From assembly GCF_002420705.1 (NCBI RefSeq), contig NZ_DIIM01000005.1, positions 86,447 to 150,446 of the forward strand: a stretch of DNA of 64,000 bases, read 5' to 3'. The notes beneath the pieces were generated by a model, which saw nothing but the letters and a program-made list of their open reading frames with translations, made no database searches and was not told where the DNA came from. The position numbers and the translations under genes are program-made. Positions 8,316 through 17,821 of this stretch are shown in pieces (the stretch's first letter is position 1; each line of letters begins with the position of its first letter). This stretch comes from Sphingobacterium sp. UBA5670 (GTDB lineage Bacteria > Bacteroidota > Bacteroidia > Sphingobacteriales > Sphingobacteriaceae).

Positions 8316-9935
8316 CTAGAAAATGTATTTGGTACTTAAGAAATTTGATTCATTTTCACTTACGATTTCATTTAACAATTTCTTGTTTTCTTCGGTGAAC
8401 TTTGTGGCCACTAGAGAACGTATAGAGAATGAACGCAGAGCATCAACTACTGACAAGGTTCCTTCAGCACTGTCCTTTCTACCTGTGAAAGGGAAAGTAT
8501 CTGGACCGCGTTGGCATTGACAATTGATGTTTACACGGCTCACTTGATTGACCAGTGGATCAATAAGCGATGAAACAACAGCTGCATTATTACTAAAAAT
8601 ACTTACTTGTTGCCCGTGTGAAGATCCGATTAAGTATTCGATAGGTTCTTCAAGGTCATCAAAAGGAACAACAGGGATAACTGGTCCGAATTGTTCCTCT
8701 CTGTAAAGTTTCATCTGTGAATTGACAGGATAGACAATCGCCGGGTAGAAGAACGATTCTGCAACTTGACCACCATTCTCATTGACTACTTTTGCACCAT
8801 ATGCTTTTGCATCTTCAATGCATTCAGTCAAATAAGCCGGTTTATTGACTTCTGGAAGTGGGGTCAAAGACACACCTTTTTCCCAAGGCATTCCATATTT
8901 CAATTTTGCGACTTCAGCAGAGAGACGTTTTAGAAATTCTTGTGCCAGGCTGCGATGTACATAGATAATTTTTAGTGCTGTACAACGTTGGCCATTGAAA
9001 GAGAGTGATCCCAATACAGTTTCAGAAACTGCGAGGTTCAAATCTGCGTCTTTTGTAATAATTGCTGCGTTTTTTGCGTCCAAGCCAAGAATAGCACGAA
9101 GGCGATTCACTTTTGGGTGCAATTTTTTGAGTTCATCAGCAACACGGCTTGAACCGATTAACGTCAAGACATTGATCTTTCCTGATTGCATTAAGCTAGG
9201 AACAATCTTATTGCCACGGCCATAGATTGTATTGACCACACCTTTAGGGAAGCTGGTTTTAAAAGCTTCTAATAAAGGATAATGTAATAAAGTACCATGT
9301 TTAGGTGGTTTGAATAACATGGTATTTCCCATGATCAATGCAGGAATCAATGTCGTGAATGTCTCATTCAACGGATAGTTGAATGGGCCCATACAAAGGA
9401 CGACGCCTAATGGAGATCTTCTGATTTGGGCAACGATACCTTGTTCGATTTGAAAACGTGAAGAATCGCGGTCTATATCTTTCAATGCATCGATCGTTGC
9501 ATAGATGTATTCCACTGTACGATCAAACTCTTTTACCGAGTCTGCATAGGATTTGCCAATTTCCCACATAATAAGCTTGACAACAATGTCCTTTTTGGCA
9601 ATCATCTTTTGTGTGAAATTTTCAACACAAGTAATACGATCGGCAACGCTCATTGTCGGCCATTCTCCACGGCCATTGTCGTATGCTTTTACAGCAGCTT
9701 CCAAGGCTTCCATGGACTCTTTTTCAGTACAAACAGGGAAACTACCGATGCGCTTCCGTTTCAAGCCATCCTTAGTCTTCACACAGATTGGTGAAAAAAC
9801 TTCGTTTACTTGACCAGTCCAAGAAATCATTTCTCCATTGGAAAGGAACTCTCTTTGATCGACCTGTTCGTCTAGTGTAAATTCTGCGGGAATGTCTTTC
9901 TCCTCGTAGAAAATACTTTCTAAGTTTAAGCTCAT
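8316..9935 (-). CDS. gapN: NADP-dependent glyceraldehyde-3-phosphate dehydrogenase-like aldehyde dehydrogenase
   Basis: A 539-residue aldehyde dehydrogenase resembling the non-phosphorylating GAPDH group, which oxidises glyceraldehyde-3-phosphate directly to 3-phosphoglycerate. The nucleophile is Cys318 in FNGQRCTALKI and the oxyanion-hole residue is Asn186 in GPFNYPLNE. The usual ELGGK glutamate motif is replaced by ILGLDAK around residues 282-288, so the general base may be elsewhere, or this group may differ in mechanism. It is the last gene in the pectin operon direction, 71 bp after the MFS gene. It makes sense there: the KDPG aldolase upstream produces glyceraldehyde-3-phosphate. Another aldehyde substrate cannot be excluded. 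Confidence 0.68.
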   Translation of the reverse strand: MSLNLESIFYEEKDIPAEFTLDEQVDQREFLSNGEMISWTGQVNEVFSPICVKTKDGLKRKRIGSFPVCTEKESMEALEAAVKAYDNGRGEWPTMSVADRITCVENFTQKMIAKKDIVVKLIMWEIGKSYADSVKEFDRTVEYIYATIDALKDIDRDSSRFQIEQGIVAQIRRSPLGVVLCMGPFNYPLNETFTTLIPALIMGNTMLFKPPKHGTLLHYPLLEAFKTSFPKGVVNTIYGRGNKIVPSLMQSGKINVLTLIGSSRVADELKKLHPKVNRLRAILGLDAKNAAIITKDADLNLAVSETVLGSLSFNGQRCTALKIIYVHRSLAQEFLKRLSAEVAKLKYGMPWEKGVSLTPLPEVNKPAYLTECIEDAKAYGAKVVNENGGQVAESFFYPAIVYPVNSQMKLYREEQFGPVIPVVPFDDLEEPIEYLIGSSHGQQVSIFSNNAAVVSSLIDPLVNQVSRVNINCQCQRGPDTFPFTGRKDSAEGTLSVVDALRSFSIRSLVATKFTEENKKLLNEIVSENESNFLSTKYIF

Positions 9936-10006
9936 TGTTTTTAAAAATGGTTTAGATTGATATTTATAAAGATATTGCTAATATAATATAAATTTCGCAA
10001 TATATG

Positions 10007-11443
10007 TTAATTTTTTATTAAAATTAGTTTAGGTACCAGTGTTTTCATTACAACCCATGCAATTAAATATGCAATAGCGCAGAAGGAAAAAATAATGAAG
10101 TATCCTGCCTCTTCTCCTTTAAAGCCCATAAAGACCATTTGAGTCTCTTTTGCATAATCAAATAACCATCCAGACGTTTTGTTGATGATAAAGGCTCCTA
10201 CACCCCCAGCAAGCCCTCCGATTCCTGTAACAGTCGCAATGGCACGTTTAGGAAAAGAGTCACCAATAGTGGAAAAAATATTTGCAGACCATGATTGGTG
10301 TGCAGCTCCTGCAAAGCCGATCAAAATGACAGGAATCCAATAGGAAATATGACCTAGGGGCTGGGCTAGAAGTACAACCAATGGTACAAAAGCGAATAAC
10401 AACATAGCTTTCATACGGCCTTCATAAGCATTCATTCCTTTTTTGTCAACAAAATAGGTTGGTAGCCACCCCCCATAAATAGACAACATTGTAATGGCAT
10501 ATAAAACGAAGATTGCTAATTGACCTTCGGTATCTGATGATTTGATGTCGTATACAGCCGATAGATAGGCCGGCATCCAAAATAAGAAGAACCACCACAC
10601 ACCATCAGTCATGAATTTTCCGAAGACAAAAGCCCAAGTTTGCTTGTATTTTAGACATTCCGATATGGTCGTTCTTGGTTGTTTGGTCGTTCCAGTTTGT
10701 TCTGTTTCATGATCATCTTGATGAATGTAAGCCAATTCAGCTGCATTTACTTTCGGGTTTTCGTGTGGCTTTTTATAAAGAAAAATCCAAAAGCCCATCC
10801 AGACAAATCCTAAAGCACCGATAATGATAAAAGACATCTCCCAGCCCCAATGTGCTGCGATGACAGGGATGGTCAATGGTGCTGCTAATGCTCCTATGGT
10901 TGCCCCTGAATTGAAAATACTGGTAGACAGGGCACGATCTTTCTTTGGAAAATATTCTGCCGTAGCTTTAATTGCGGCAGGGAAGTTACCAGCCTCACCG
11001 ACAGCAAGAACAAATCGGGCAAAAATAAATAGATTGACGCTAACACTCATTACTAAGCCCACGTTGTTAACATGAGAAATTGCCTCTTTTGCACCTTCGA
11101 AACCAACAAACCATTCACCCGCGACGATGCCCGAAGTAGCTATACCACAGAATGCATGTAATATCGCGCCAATGGACCAGATTCCGATCGCCCATAAAAA
11201 GCCTTTTTTTGTATCCATCCAATCCACAAAGCGACCTGCAAAAAGCATACTGATGGCATAAAAGATCGAAAACAATGCGGTGATGTTGCCATAGTCTGTG
11301 TTTGTCCAATGAAATTCAGGACTGATAAAATCCTTCCAAGTTAAAGATAGCACCTGACGATCCAGGTAATTGATTGTGGTAGCAAAAAATAGTAGCGAGC
11401 ATATCACCCAACGGTAATTACCCTTTTTCTCCGTGTTAATCAT
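10007..11443 (-). CDS. MFS hexuronate transporter (ExuT-like)
   Basis: A 478-residue, 12-segment major facilitator of the anion:cation symporter group that includes E. coli ExuT. Recognisable features are YRWVICSLLFFATTINYLDR at the N-terminus, the loop-2/3 motif AGRFVDWMDTKKG, and FVLAVGEAGNFPAAIKA in segment 4. It is enlarged relative to typical ExuT by an insertion around residues 105-125 (the GEWFVGFEGAKEAISHVNN region). It probably imports galacturonate or short oligogalacturonides across the inner membrane. It sits 102 bp after eda and 71 bp before gapN, in the same direction. Confidence 0.85.
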   Translation of the reverse strand: MINTEKKGNYRWVICSLLFFATTINYLDRQVLSLTWKDFISPEFHWTNTDYGNITALFSIFYAISMLFAGRFVDWMDTKKGFLWAIGIWSIGAILHAFCGIATSGIVAGEWFVGFEGAKEAISHVNNVGLVMSVSVNLFIFARFVLAVGEAGNFPAAIKATAEYFPKKDRALSTSIFNSGATIGALAAPLTIPVIAAHWGWEMSFIIIGALGFVWMGFWIFLYKKPHENPKVNAAELAYIHQDDHETEQTGTTKQPRTTISECLKYKQTWAFVFGKFMTDGVWWFFLFWMPAYLSAVYDIKSSDTEGQLAIFVLYAITMLSIYGGWLPTYFVDKKGMNAYEGRMKAMLLFAFVPLVVLLAQPLGHISYWIPVILIGFAGAAHQSWSANIFSTIGDSFPKRAIATVTGIGGLAGGVGAFIINKTSGWLFDYAKETQMVFMGFKGEEAGYFIIFSFCAIAYLIAWVVMKTLVPKLILIKN

Positions 11444-11545
11444 AATGGGTTTAATAGTTTTTTTAGTGTACGTGTCTGTTTTTGTATGCCAATATTATCC
11501 CCTCCGAATGTTTACTTTTTTTAGGCAGTATTAAAAGGAGGATGG

Positions 11546-12190
11546 TTATCGTGCCTTTGACACAAAGTCAAGAGCCTTTTTGGTATTCTCGAATAAGTTG
11601 CTTGTGTCTTTGGGGTCAATTAACTTACTGCCCATGCCTACAGCACATACTCCTGATTTGAACCATGCTTTTAAATTCGCCATTTCGATTTCTACGCCCC
11701 CCGTCGGCATAAATTTCTGACCTTTAAAGAGATCCCGTATCGACGACATAAATGCCGGCCCTAGGATATTTGCAGGAAACAATTTTATAAGCGCTGCCTC
11801 TTGCTGCTGCGCGGTATAGATTTCTGTGGGTGTCATACAGCCTGGAATCCATAGCTTATGCTGCTCATGTACAAGGGAACCAACGAGTGGATTTACAATA
11901 GGAGAAACAATAAAATCCGCTCCAATTTGCAGAAATTGTTGAGCTTCATCAACTGATTTTATGGTGCCAATACCTAAATAAAGATCAGGCATTTCGAGGT
12001 CTCTAGTTGCAATTAAGCGTTCGAAAACAGCCAATGCTTCGGGGCCGCGATTTGTAAATTCAAAGACACGTATACCAGCTCGGTATAGGGTTCGCAGAAT
12101 CTCGATACTTTCTGCTTTATCGTGATGGAAGAACAAAGGAAGTGTCCCTTGCTCTATAATTTTATCTAATACAATTTCTTTCAAATTCAT
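11546..12190 (-). CDS. eda: 2-keto-3-deoxy-6-phosphogluconate aldolase
   Basis: A 214-residue class I aldolase that splits KDPG into pyruvate and glyceraldehyde-3-phosphate. The Schiff-base lysine is in IKLFPANILGP and the catalytic glutamate region is VFEFTNRGPEA. Length matches bacterial Eda (about 210 residues). The start overlaps the kdgK stop as ATGA (four bases), a strong coupling signal. It is the final step of the galacturonate pathway encoded here. A 4-hydroxy-2-oxoglutarate aldolase activity is also usual for this family. Confidence 0.92.
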   Translation of the reverse strand: MNLKEIVLDKIIEQGTLPLFFHHDKAESIEILRTLYRAGIRVFEFTNRGPEALAVFERLIATRDLEMPDLYLGIGTIKSVDEAQQFLQIGADFIVSPIVNPLVGSLVHEQHKLWIPGCMTPTEIYTAQQQEAALIKLFPANILGPAFMSSIRDLFKGQKFMPTGGVEIEMANLKAWFKSGVCAVGMGSKLIDPKDTSNLFENTKKALDFVSKAR

Positions 12191-13218
12191 GCTGTCATTC
12201 TATTTTTTATGTCTTCCACAGTACTTGTTGTCGCATCGCTGGCGATGAATAATTTATCGAACGCTGCGAGCGTTGCAAACTCTAGGGTTTCTTTTGGAGA
12301 AAGGTTGGAGTATAACCCATAAATCAAACCAGCCATAAAGCAATCTCCACTACCTACTTTATCCAAAATTTCTTCTGCAGTATATTCCGTTGATTTAATC
12401 AGGCTGTCTTTGTCAAACAGCGTGGTATAATACTTGATTCCCTTATTTTGATAGTCAAAACGAAAGGTATTGGCCACATATTGACAAATCGGATTCGCGG
12501 AGATAATTTCCTTACTTGTACGATCTGCTTGTGCCAGTAGATCTTCTTCCCGATATCCAGAAGAAGAAGTTAAGAATTGTTCGTCTAGCTGGGTTCCGAG
12601 CATCTGATGAGCGGCCCATATATTGCCCATAATTAAATTACAATATTGGGCAATTTCGGGCATAATCTCTTTCGGTGCCTTTCCATATTTCCAGAGTTTA
12701 GCGCGATAATTAAGGTCCAATGATACAAAGATTGCTTTCTCTTGTGCTTTTTTTACAGCTTCCAGGCATAGGTCCGCTATATCTTGGCTAATTGCAGGAC
12801 AGATGGCTGAAAAATGAAACCATTTGACATCGGCAAAAATCTCTTCCCAGTCTATGTTACCCACTTTGAGGTTTGCAAATGATGAGTTCGCACGATCATA
12901 AATGACCCCCGCATTTTTTAGATCTTTTCCTTTTGGGAGATAGTAAATACCCAATCTCTCGCCAGTCCACTGCATCGCTGATGTGTCTATATTTCTGCGT
13001 TGCAGGTAGCTATCAATACCTTCACAGATGGCATTTTGGGGAATAGCAGATAAATAGGATGACGGTACATTCCACAGCGCTAGGGCTGTGGCTACATTCA
13101 GCTCCGCTCCGCCGACGTAGAAAGGCAGCTGATGTTGTTCAATCCAATCCCGTTCGATGTCGGGACAGATCCGCAACAACAATTCTCCAAAGCTTAAAAC
13201 TTTACCCTGCATGTTCAT
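12187..13218 (-). CDS. kdgK: 2-keto-3-deoxygluconate kinase (PfkB family)
   Basis: A 343-residue ribokinase-fold kinase that should phosphorylate 2-keto-3-deoxygluconate to KDPG. PfkB signatures include GKVLSFGELLLRICPD at the N-terminus, YVGGAELNVATALAL, and the anion-hole/catalytic-base motif DKVGSGDCFMAGLIYGL near the C-terminus, where Asp is the base. Its start codon shares one base with the uxaC stop (TAATG), and its stop overlaps eda, so uxaC-kdgK-eda are translationally coupled. An alternative start two codons downstream is possible. Confidence 0.9.
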   Translation of the reverse strand: MNMQGKVLSFGELLLRICPDIERDWIEQHQLPFYVGGAELNVATALALWNVPSSYLSAIPQNAICEGIDSYLQRRNIDTSAMQWTGERLGIYYLPKGKDLKNAGVIYDRANSSFANLKVGNIDWEEIFADVKWFHFSAICPAISQDIADLCLEAVKKAQEKAIFVSLDLNYRAKLWKYGKAPKEIMPEIAQYCNLIMGNIWAAHQMLGTQLDEQFLTSSSGYREEDLLAQADRTSKEIISANPICQYVANTFRFDYQNKGIKYYTTLFDKDSLIKSTEYTAEEILDKVGSGDCFMAGLIYGLYSNLSPKETLEFATLAAFDKLFIASDATTSTVEDIKNRMTA

Positions 13219-14618
13219 TAAAATTCAAAATATTCTTTCGCGTTATTATAGCTGATATCTGCTATGATTTTCCCTACCCATTCGATATCATTTGGTATCT
13301 CCCCCTTTTCAATGTCCTGTCCGAAGATGTCGCACAACAATCTTCGGAAATATTCATGCCTTGGAAATGAAAGGAAGCTTCTAGAATCTGTCAACATACC
13401 GACGAGACGGCTCAATAAACCCATATTTGACAGTGTATTGATCTGCTTTGTCATACCATCTTTTTGGTCTAGAAACCACCAAGCTGAGCCAAACTGAATT
13501 TTTCCCTTGATTGAACCATCATTGAAATTCCCGATCATAGTTGCAATAAGTTCATTGTCGGCAGGATTGAGATTATACAATATGGTCTTGGTTAGCTTGT
13601 CTTGATCGTCTAATTTATTCAAAAATTTTGACAATGCACGTGCCTGGCTAAAATCTCCGATCGAATCCCAACCTGTATCTGGTCCGATCAAACGATGCAT
13701 ACGGGCATTGTTGTTGCGCAATGCTCCTAAGTGATATTGTTGAACCCAGCCTTTTTCATGATCCCATTCTGCAAAATAAATCAGCATGGCGGATTTGAAT
13801 TTTAGATTTTCGGTCGGAGAGATTTCCTTTTTTGTACGAATCTTGTCAAAGATCGTCACGATCTCCTGTTCGGTATAATCTTCTGCATAGATTTGTTCCA
13901 ATCCGTGATCCGATACTTTGCATCCATTGGCAGCAAAGAAATCATGTCTTGTTTTTAACGCGTTTAAATAATCTCCCAAGCTATTGATCTGCATGTCGCT
14001 GACCACTTCCAGTTTGTCGATATATTGATTCAATGCAATGATATCGTCCGAGTTCATGGCTTTATCCGGGCGAAATGCCGGAAGCATCTTGAACGATTCT
14101 TTTTCCTTTGCAAATTGTTGATGAAACTCGAGGCTATCGATAGGATCGTCTGTGGTACAAACGACTTCAACGTTCATCATCTTCAGTAATCCGCGAACCG
14201 AATGGCTATCTTGTTGTAATAATGCACCTGTATCGGCATATATCTTGGCTGCTGTCTTTGGGGACAACAAATCTGTGATACCAAAATACCGCTGTAATTC
14301 GAGGTGTGTCCAGTGATGTAATGGATTGCGTAGTGTATAAGGAACAGTTTCTGCCCACTTGATAAATTTTTCCTCATCGGAAGCATCACCTGTAATATAA
14401 CGCTCATTGACACCATGGGCCCGCATCGCCCGCCATTTGTAATGATCGCCATGTAACCAGACCTGACTAATATTGTCAAATTTTACGTTATGAGCGATCT
14501 GTTCCGGAATCAAGTGATTATGATAATCAATGATCGGCAAATGCTTTGAATAGTTGTGATACAGCTGTTCTGCTGTTTTTGTGTTTAATAAAAAGTTGTC
14601 GTCTAAAAAAGCTTTCAT
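13218..14618 (-). CDS. uxaC: Glucuronate/galacturonate isomerase
   Basis: A 466-residue uronate isomerase converting D-galacturonate to D-tagaturonate (or glucuronate to fructuronate). The start MKAFLDDNFLLNTKTAEQLY at 14618 fits the family; a longer frame to 14657 overlaps uxaA. Diagnostic motifs are LPIIDYHNHLIPEQIA, the amidohydrolase metal-binding HNH, CTTDDPIDSLEFH, and SFLSFPRHEYFRRLLC near the C-terminus. It lies 14 bases after uxaA and overlaps kdgK by one base. It catalyses the first intracellular step for galacturonate released by GH28 and related enzymes. Confidence 0.95.
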   Translation of the reverse strand: MKAFLDDNFLLNTKTAEQLYHNYSKHLPIIDYHNHLIPEQIAHNVKFDNISQVWLHGDHYKWRAMRAHGVNERYITGDASDEEKFIKWAETVPYTLRNPLHHWTHLELQRYFGITDLLSPKTAAKIYADTGALLQQDSHSVRGLLKMMNVEVVCTTDDPIDSLEFHQQFAKEKESFKMLPAFRPDKAMNSDDIIALNQYIDKLEVVSDMQINSLGDYLNALKTRHDFFAANGCKVSDHGLEQIYAEDYTEQEIVTIFDKIRTKKEISPTENLKFKSAMLIYFAEWDHEKGWVQQYHLGALRNNNARMHRLIGPDTGWDSIGDFSQARALSKFLNKLDDQDKLTKTILYNLNPADNELIATMIGNFNDGSIKGKIQFGSAWWFLDQKDGMTKQINTLSNMGLLSRLVGMLTDSRSFLSFPRHEYFRRLLCDIFGQDIEKGEIPNDIEWVGKIIADISYNNAKEYFEF

Positions 14619-14632
14619 ACAATATCCTATTT

Positions 14633-16279
14633 TTATAAACTCACACCTCTTTTCCAAGGTATGAAATCGTCTTGATTTAATTGGACAGCCTTTGGTGTTA
14701 TTTCACCACTGGCTGCTTTGATACAATATTCTAAAATGTCTTCTCCCATGGTTTGGATCGATTTCTCACCGTCTATAATAGGACCGGTATTGATATCGAT
14801 AATGTCGGCCATTTTGGTTGCCAGTATATTATTTGTTGCAACTTTGATGACCGGACATATTGGATTGCCGGTAGGGGTACCCAGTCCAGTCGTAAACAGA
14901 ATTAGTGTTGCGCCAGCAGCAGCTTTCCCTGTGGTCGCTTCTACATCATTTCCTGGAGTGCATACTAGGTTAAGACCCGGCTTCGTCGCTTCCTCGGTAT
15001 AATCCAAAACATCCACAACGGGCGAAGTACCGCCTTTTTTTGCGGCACCATTACTTTTTATCGCATCCGTGATAAGTCCATCACGGATATTGCCTGGAGA
15101 TGGATTCATATAAAAACCCGAACCAACAGCCTCGGCAGCATTGCTGTAGGCGGTCATGAGATCGATGAATTTATTGGCGGCCTTTGGATCGATGGTACGG
15201 TCTATTAGATTCTGCTCGGCACCACATAATTCTGGAAATTCAGCCAACAGTACCTTTCCGCCAAGAGCAACTAAAAGATCCGCAGTGTAACCGACAGCGG
15301 GATTGGCAGAGATACCACTGAATCCGTCGCTGCCGCCGCATTTCACACCCAAGGTTAATTTGCTCAATGGTACGGGTTGTCGGCTTAGTTTATTAATTTC
15401 TGTCAGCCCAATAAAAGTTTGTAGTATCGCCTCTTTCAACAGTTGCTCTTCACTTTTTGATTGTTGCTGTTCAAATAAGTACAATGGTTTGTCAAAGCCC
15501 GGATTACGTAGCTTGATATCGTTGACGAGATCGTTCAGCTGTAAATTTTGACAGCCCAGACTCAATACTGTGATACCTGCGACATTGGGATGGTCAGCAT
15601 ACGCGGCAAGTAACTTACTCAAGATGGCAGCATCTTGTCGGATTCCGCCACAACCACCCTGATGGTTTAAAAATTTGATCCCATCTACGTTTTTGAATAC
15701 GCGATCCGATTGCTCCGTAATTGTGTTTAGCTGGCCGAGTGAGGATAGGTCCAGTGTTTCCCCCTTTTCATAGGCTTTTAACAGTTGATGTGTGAAGTTC
15801 TTGTATTTTCCAGTGACTGAATAGCCAAGCTCATTGTATAGTGCCTCCTTGATCACGTCAAGATTTCTGTTTTCGCAGAAAACGGTTGGAATAAATAGCC
15901 AATAATTTGCAGTGCCAACACGGCCGTCCGGACGGAGATAACCATTGAAAGTTCTTCCTTCAAACTTTGAAACATCAGGCTTTTCCCAGTGATAATGTGA
16001 AGGCCTAAAATGATATGGCTCTGCAGCATGCTTGGTATTCTCAGTATTCATGATGCTTCCTTGAGGGATATCAAATTGGGCTTTCCCTACGAGTACGCCG
16101 TACATATGTATTTCGTCACCAAAGTGCATGTCTTGCATAAAAAATTTATGCTTGGCCGGAATATCTTCCTGTAGGATATAATGAGTACCCTCAAATGAGA
16201 TCGCGTCACCTTTCTTGAGATTTTGTAAGGCGACCAATACATTGTCTTTGGGGTGTATCTTTAATACGTTATTTTTCAT
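14633..16279 (-). CDS. uxaA: Altronate dehydratase (UxaA family)
   Basis: A 548-residue dehydratase converting D-altronate to 2-keto-3-deoxygluconate. The N-terminal about 95 residues form an SAF-type domain (HPKDNVLVALQNLKKGDAI), followed by the large domain with FNGYLRPDGRVGTANYWLFI, LNHQGGCGGIRQDA and TLGVKCGGSDGFSGISANP, where conserved Cys and His residues bind the metal. Full-length and in the normal single-chain arrangement. It lies 12 bases after uxaB and 14 before uxaC. Confidence 0.95.
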   Translation of the reverse strand: MKNNVLKIHPKDNVLVALQNLKKGDAISFEGTHYILQEDIPAKHKFFMQDMHFGDEIHMYGVLVGKAQFDIPQGSIMNTENTKHAAEPYHFRPSHYHWEKPDVSKFEGRTFNGYLRPDGRVGTANYWLFIPTVFCENRNLDVIKEALYNELGYSVTGKYKNFTHQLLKAYEKGETLDLSSLGQLNTITEQSDRVFKNVDGIKFLNHQGGCGGIRQDAAILSKLLAAYADHPNVAGITVLSLGCQNLQLNDLVNDIKLRNPGFDKPLYLFEQQQSKSEEQLLKEAILQTFIGLTEINKLSRQPVPLSKLTLGVKCGGSDGFSGISANPAVGYTADLLVALGGKVLLAEFPELCGAEQNLIDRTIDPKAANKFIDLMTAYSNAAEAVGSGFYMNPSPGNIRDGLITDAIKSNGAAKKGGTSPVVDVLDYTEEATKPGLNLVCTPGNDVEATTGKAAAGATLILFTTGLGTPTGNPICPVIKVATNNILATKMADIIDINTGPIIDGEKSIQTMGEDILEYCIKAASGEITPKAVQLNQDDFIPWKRGVSL

Positions 16280-16291
16280 CTGTAGCGTTAT

Positions 16292-17809
16292 TTATACCTT
16301 TTTATTGTCAAGAACTGATGAAATTTCGAGGGCCTTTAATGCTCCTACTTCAATGATCTGTTGTAATTTCTGGTTGACTGTTTCTTCAAAATGAGGGAAC
16401 TCCGTTAAATTGATTCCCCATAAATCTATATCTGAAAGTACGGTATGGACAAGTTTATCTGGGTTGATCCAGGCAGCATGTAATCTCGGTGCTGATTCGT
16501 CCTGAAGTACGATTGTTCGTCCATTGATCAATTGCTCATATTGATTGCCGTTTTGCTTAGATTTTAATAGATATAGATAAGCCGCAAATCCAAGTGCGAA
16601 CAATTGTGGCGCTTCATGCTGTGTTGTATACCACTTTCTTAACAGAGGGATATTGCGCATTGCCATTTTTGAGCTATAATTTAAAGCGATGGATTCCCAT
16701 TTGTGTTCGAGATGCGGATTGGCAAAGCGGTCGATGACTTTGGATGAAAAATCGTTGATGTCCGCAACTGAAATACTGTCGCTTAAAATGGCTGGACCAA
16801 TTTCATCTCGCATTAAAAGACGTATAAACTGATTAAATACTGCATTTTGCATAGCCTCTTTTACTGTTTCGAAACCCGCAAGAATGGCAAGGGCACAACT
16901 TAAGGTATGAGTTCCATTGAGCAGTCTTAGTTTGATTTCCTTGTACTTTTCAATTGAAGGAACCAACAATACATTTGGATCTGCCAATGCAAAAGAAAGG
17001 CGCTGTTTCACTCGATCAGAAGAGGTTTCAATGGCCCACAGTCGAAAGGGTTCGGCCATAATCATTAATTGATCGTCGTAGCCAAGTAAGGCGCAGGTTT
17101 TCGTGTATTCCGCTAGCGGCAATGCTCCAGGAACAATACGATCGACTAAGGTGTTGCAAAAGTCATTGGCGGTATCAAGCCAATCTATAAATTCGTTTGG
17201 GAGCTTATTCAGCTTCGCAAGATCTATTATAATCGATTTCAGTTTAGCCCCATTGTCGGAAATCAATTCGGTAGGGACGACGGTTAAACCCTTATTTTCG
17301 TCCGCATTGAAGTAGACAAATCTCCGATATAGGATAGCCAAAAGTTTACCCGGAAAAGACGCCGGTGGCGCATCATTGATATGGTCTTCACTTATGACAA
17401 TGCCGACTTCTGTGGTGTTGGAAAAGACAATTTCAAGATCCGGATTTTCGGCACTTTTTAATATTTCTGACCAATGCTGGTTGGCCGCTAATACACGAGA
17501 AATCGAATTATTGATTTCGTAATGTGAAATCTCTTGACCATCTTCGATCCCTTTAATGGCTAATGTGTATAGGTTGTCCTGCTGTTCGAAGGCATCAGCC
17601 CCAGCCGAACTTGTTGACTTGACAACCAGTATTCGACCACAAAACACTTGTTTTTGATTTGCTTTATGTACAAAATAATCCGGGAGGCCCCGGAGTAATA
17701 CACCAGTGCCAAATTGAAGAATCTTTTCCGGATAATGGAAAGAGGAGTCTGTCGGTTTGCTAACCAGATCAGAATTGATTGTATGTATATTATCTTGTGT
17801 CAGTAACAT
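16292..17809 (-). CDS. uxaB: Tagaturonate reductase
   Basis: A 505-residue member of the mannitol dehydrogenase family, reducing D-tagaturonate to D-altronate with NADH. The nucleotide-binding region is KILQFGTGVLLRGLPDYFVH, and the family's C-terminal substrate domain contains KLRLLNGTHTLSCALAILAG with the conserved Asn-Gly-x-His. This motif and the early FGTGVLLRG separate it from fructuronate reductase (UxuB). It is preceded by the PL10 gene at 12 bases and followed by uxaA at 12 bases. Confidence 0.93.
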   Translation of the reverse strand: MLLTQDNIHTINSDLVSKPTDSSFHYPEKILQFGTGVLLRGLPDYFVHKANQKQVFCGRILVVKSTSSAGADAFEQQDNLYTLAIKGIEDGQEISHYEINNSISRVLAANQHWSEILKSAENPDLEIVFSNTTEVGIVISEDHINDAPPASFPGKLLAILYRRFVYFNADENKGLTVVPTELISDNGAKLKSIIIDLAKLNKLPNEFIDWLDTANDFCNTLVDRIVPGALPLAEYTKTCALLGYDDQLMIMAEPFRLWAIETSSDRVKQRLSFALADPNVLLVPSIEKYKEIKLRLLNGTHTLSCALAILAGFETVKEAMQNAVFNQFIRLLMRDEIGPAILSDSISVADINDFSSKVIDRFANPHLEHKWESIALNYSSKMAMRNIPLLRKWYTTQHEAPQLFALGFAAYLYLLKSKQNGNQYEQLINGRTIVLQDESAPRLHAAWINPDKLVHTVLSDIDLWGINLTEFPHFEETVNQKLQQIIEVGALKALEISSVLDNKKV

Positions 17810-17821
17810 CTTCTCGTTTTA

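Noticed and set aside
14619..14657. Longer uxaC start overlapping uxaA
   Set aside because: The extra 13 residues are not found in the family, and the ATG at 14618 gives normal 14-base operon spacing.
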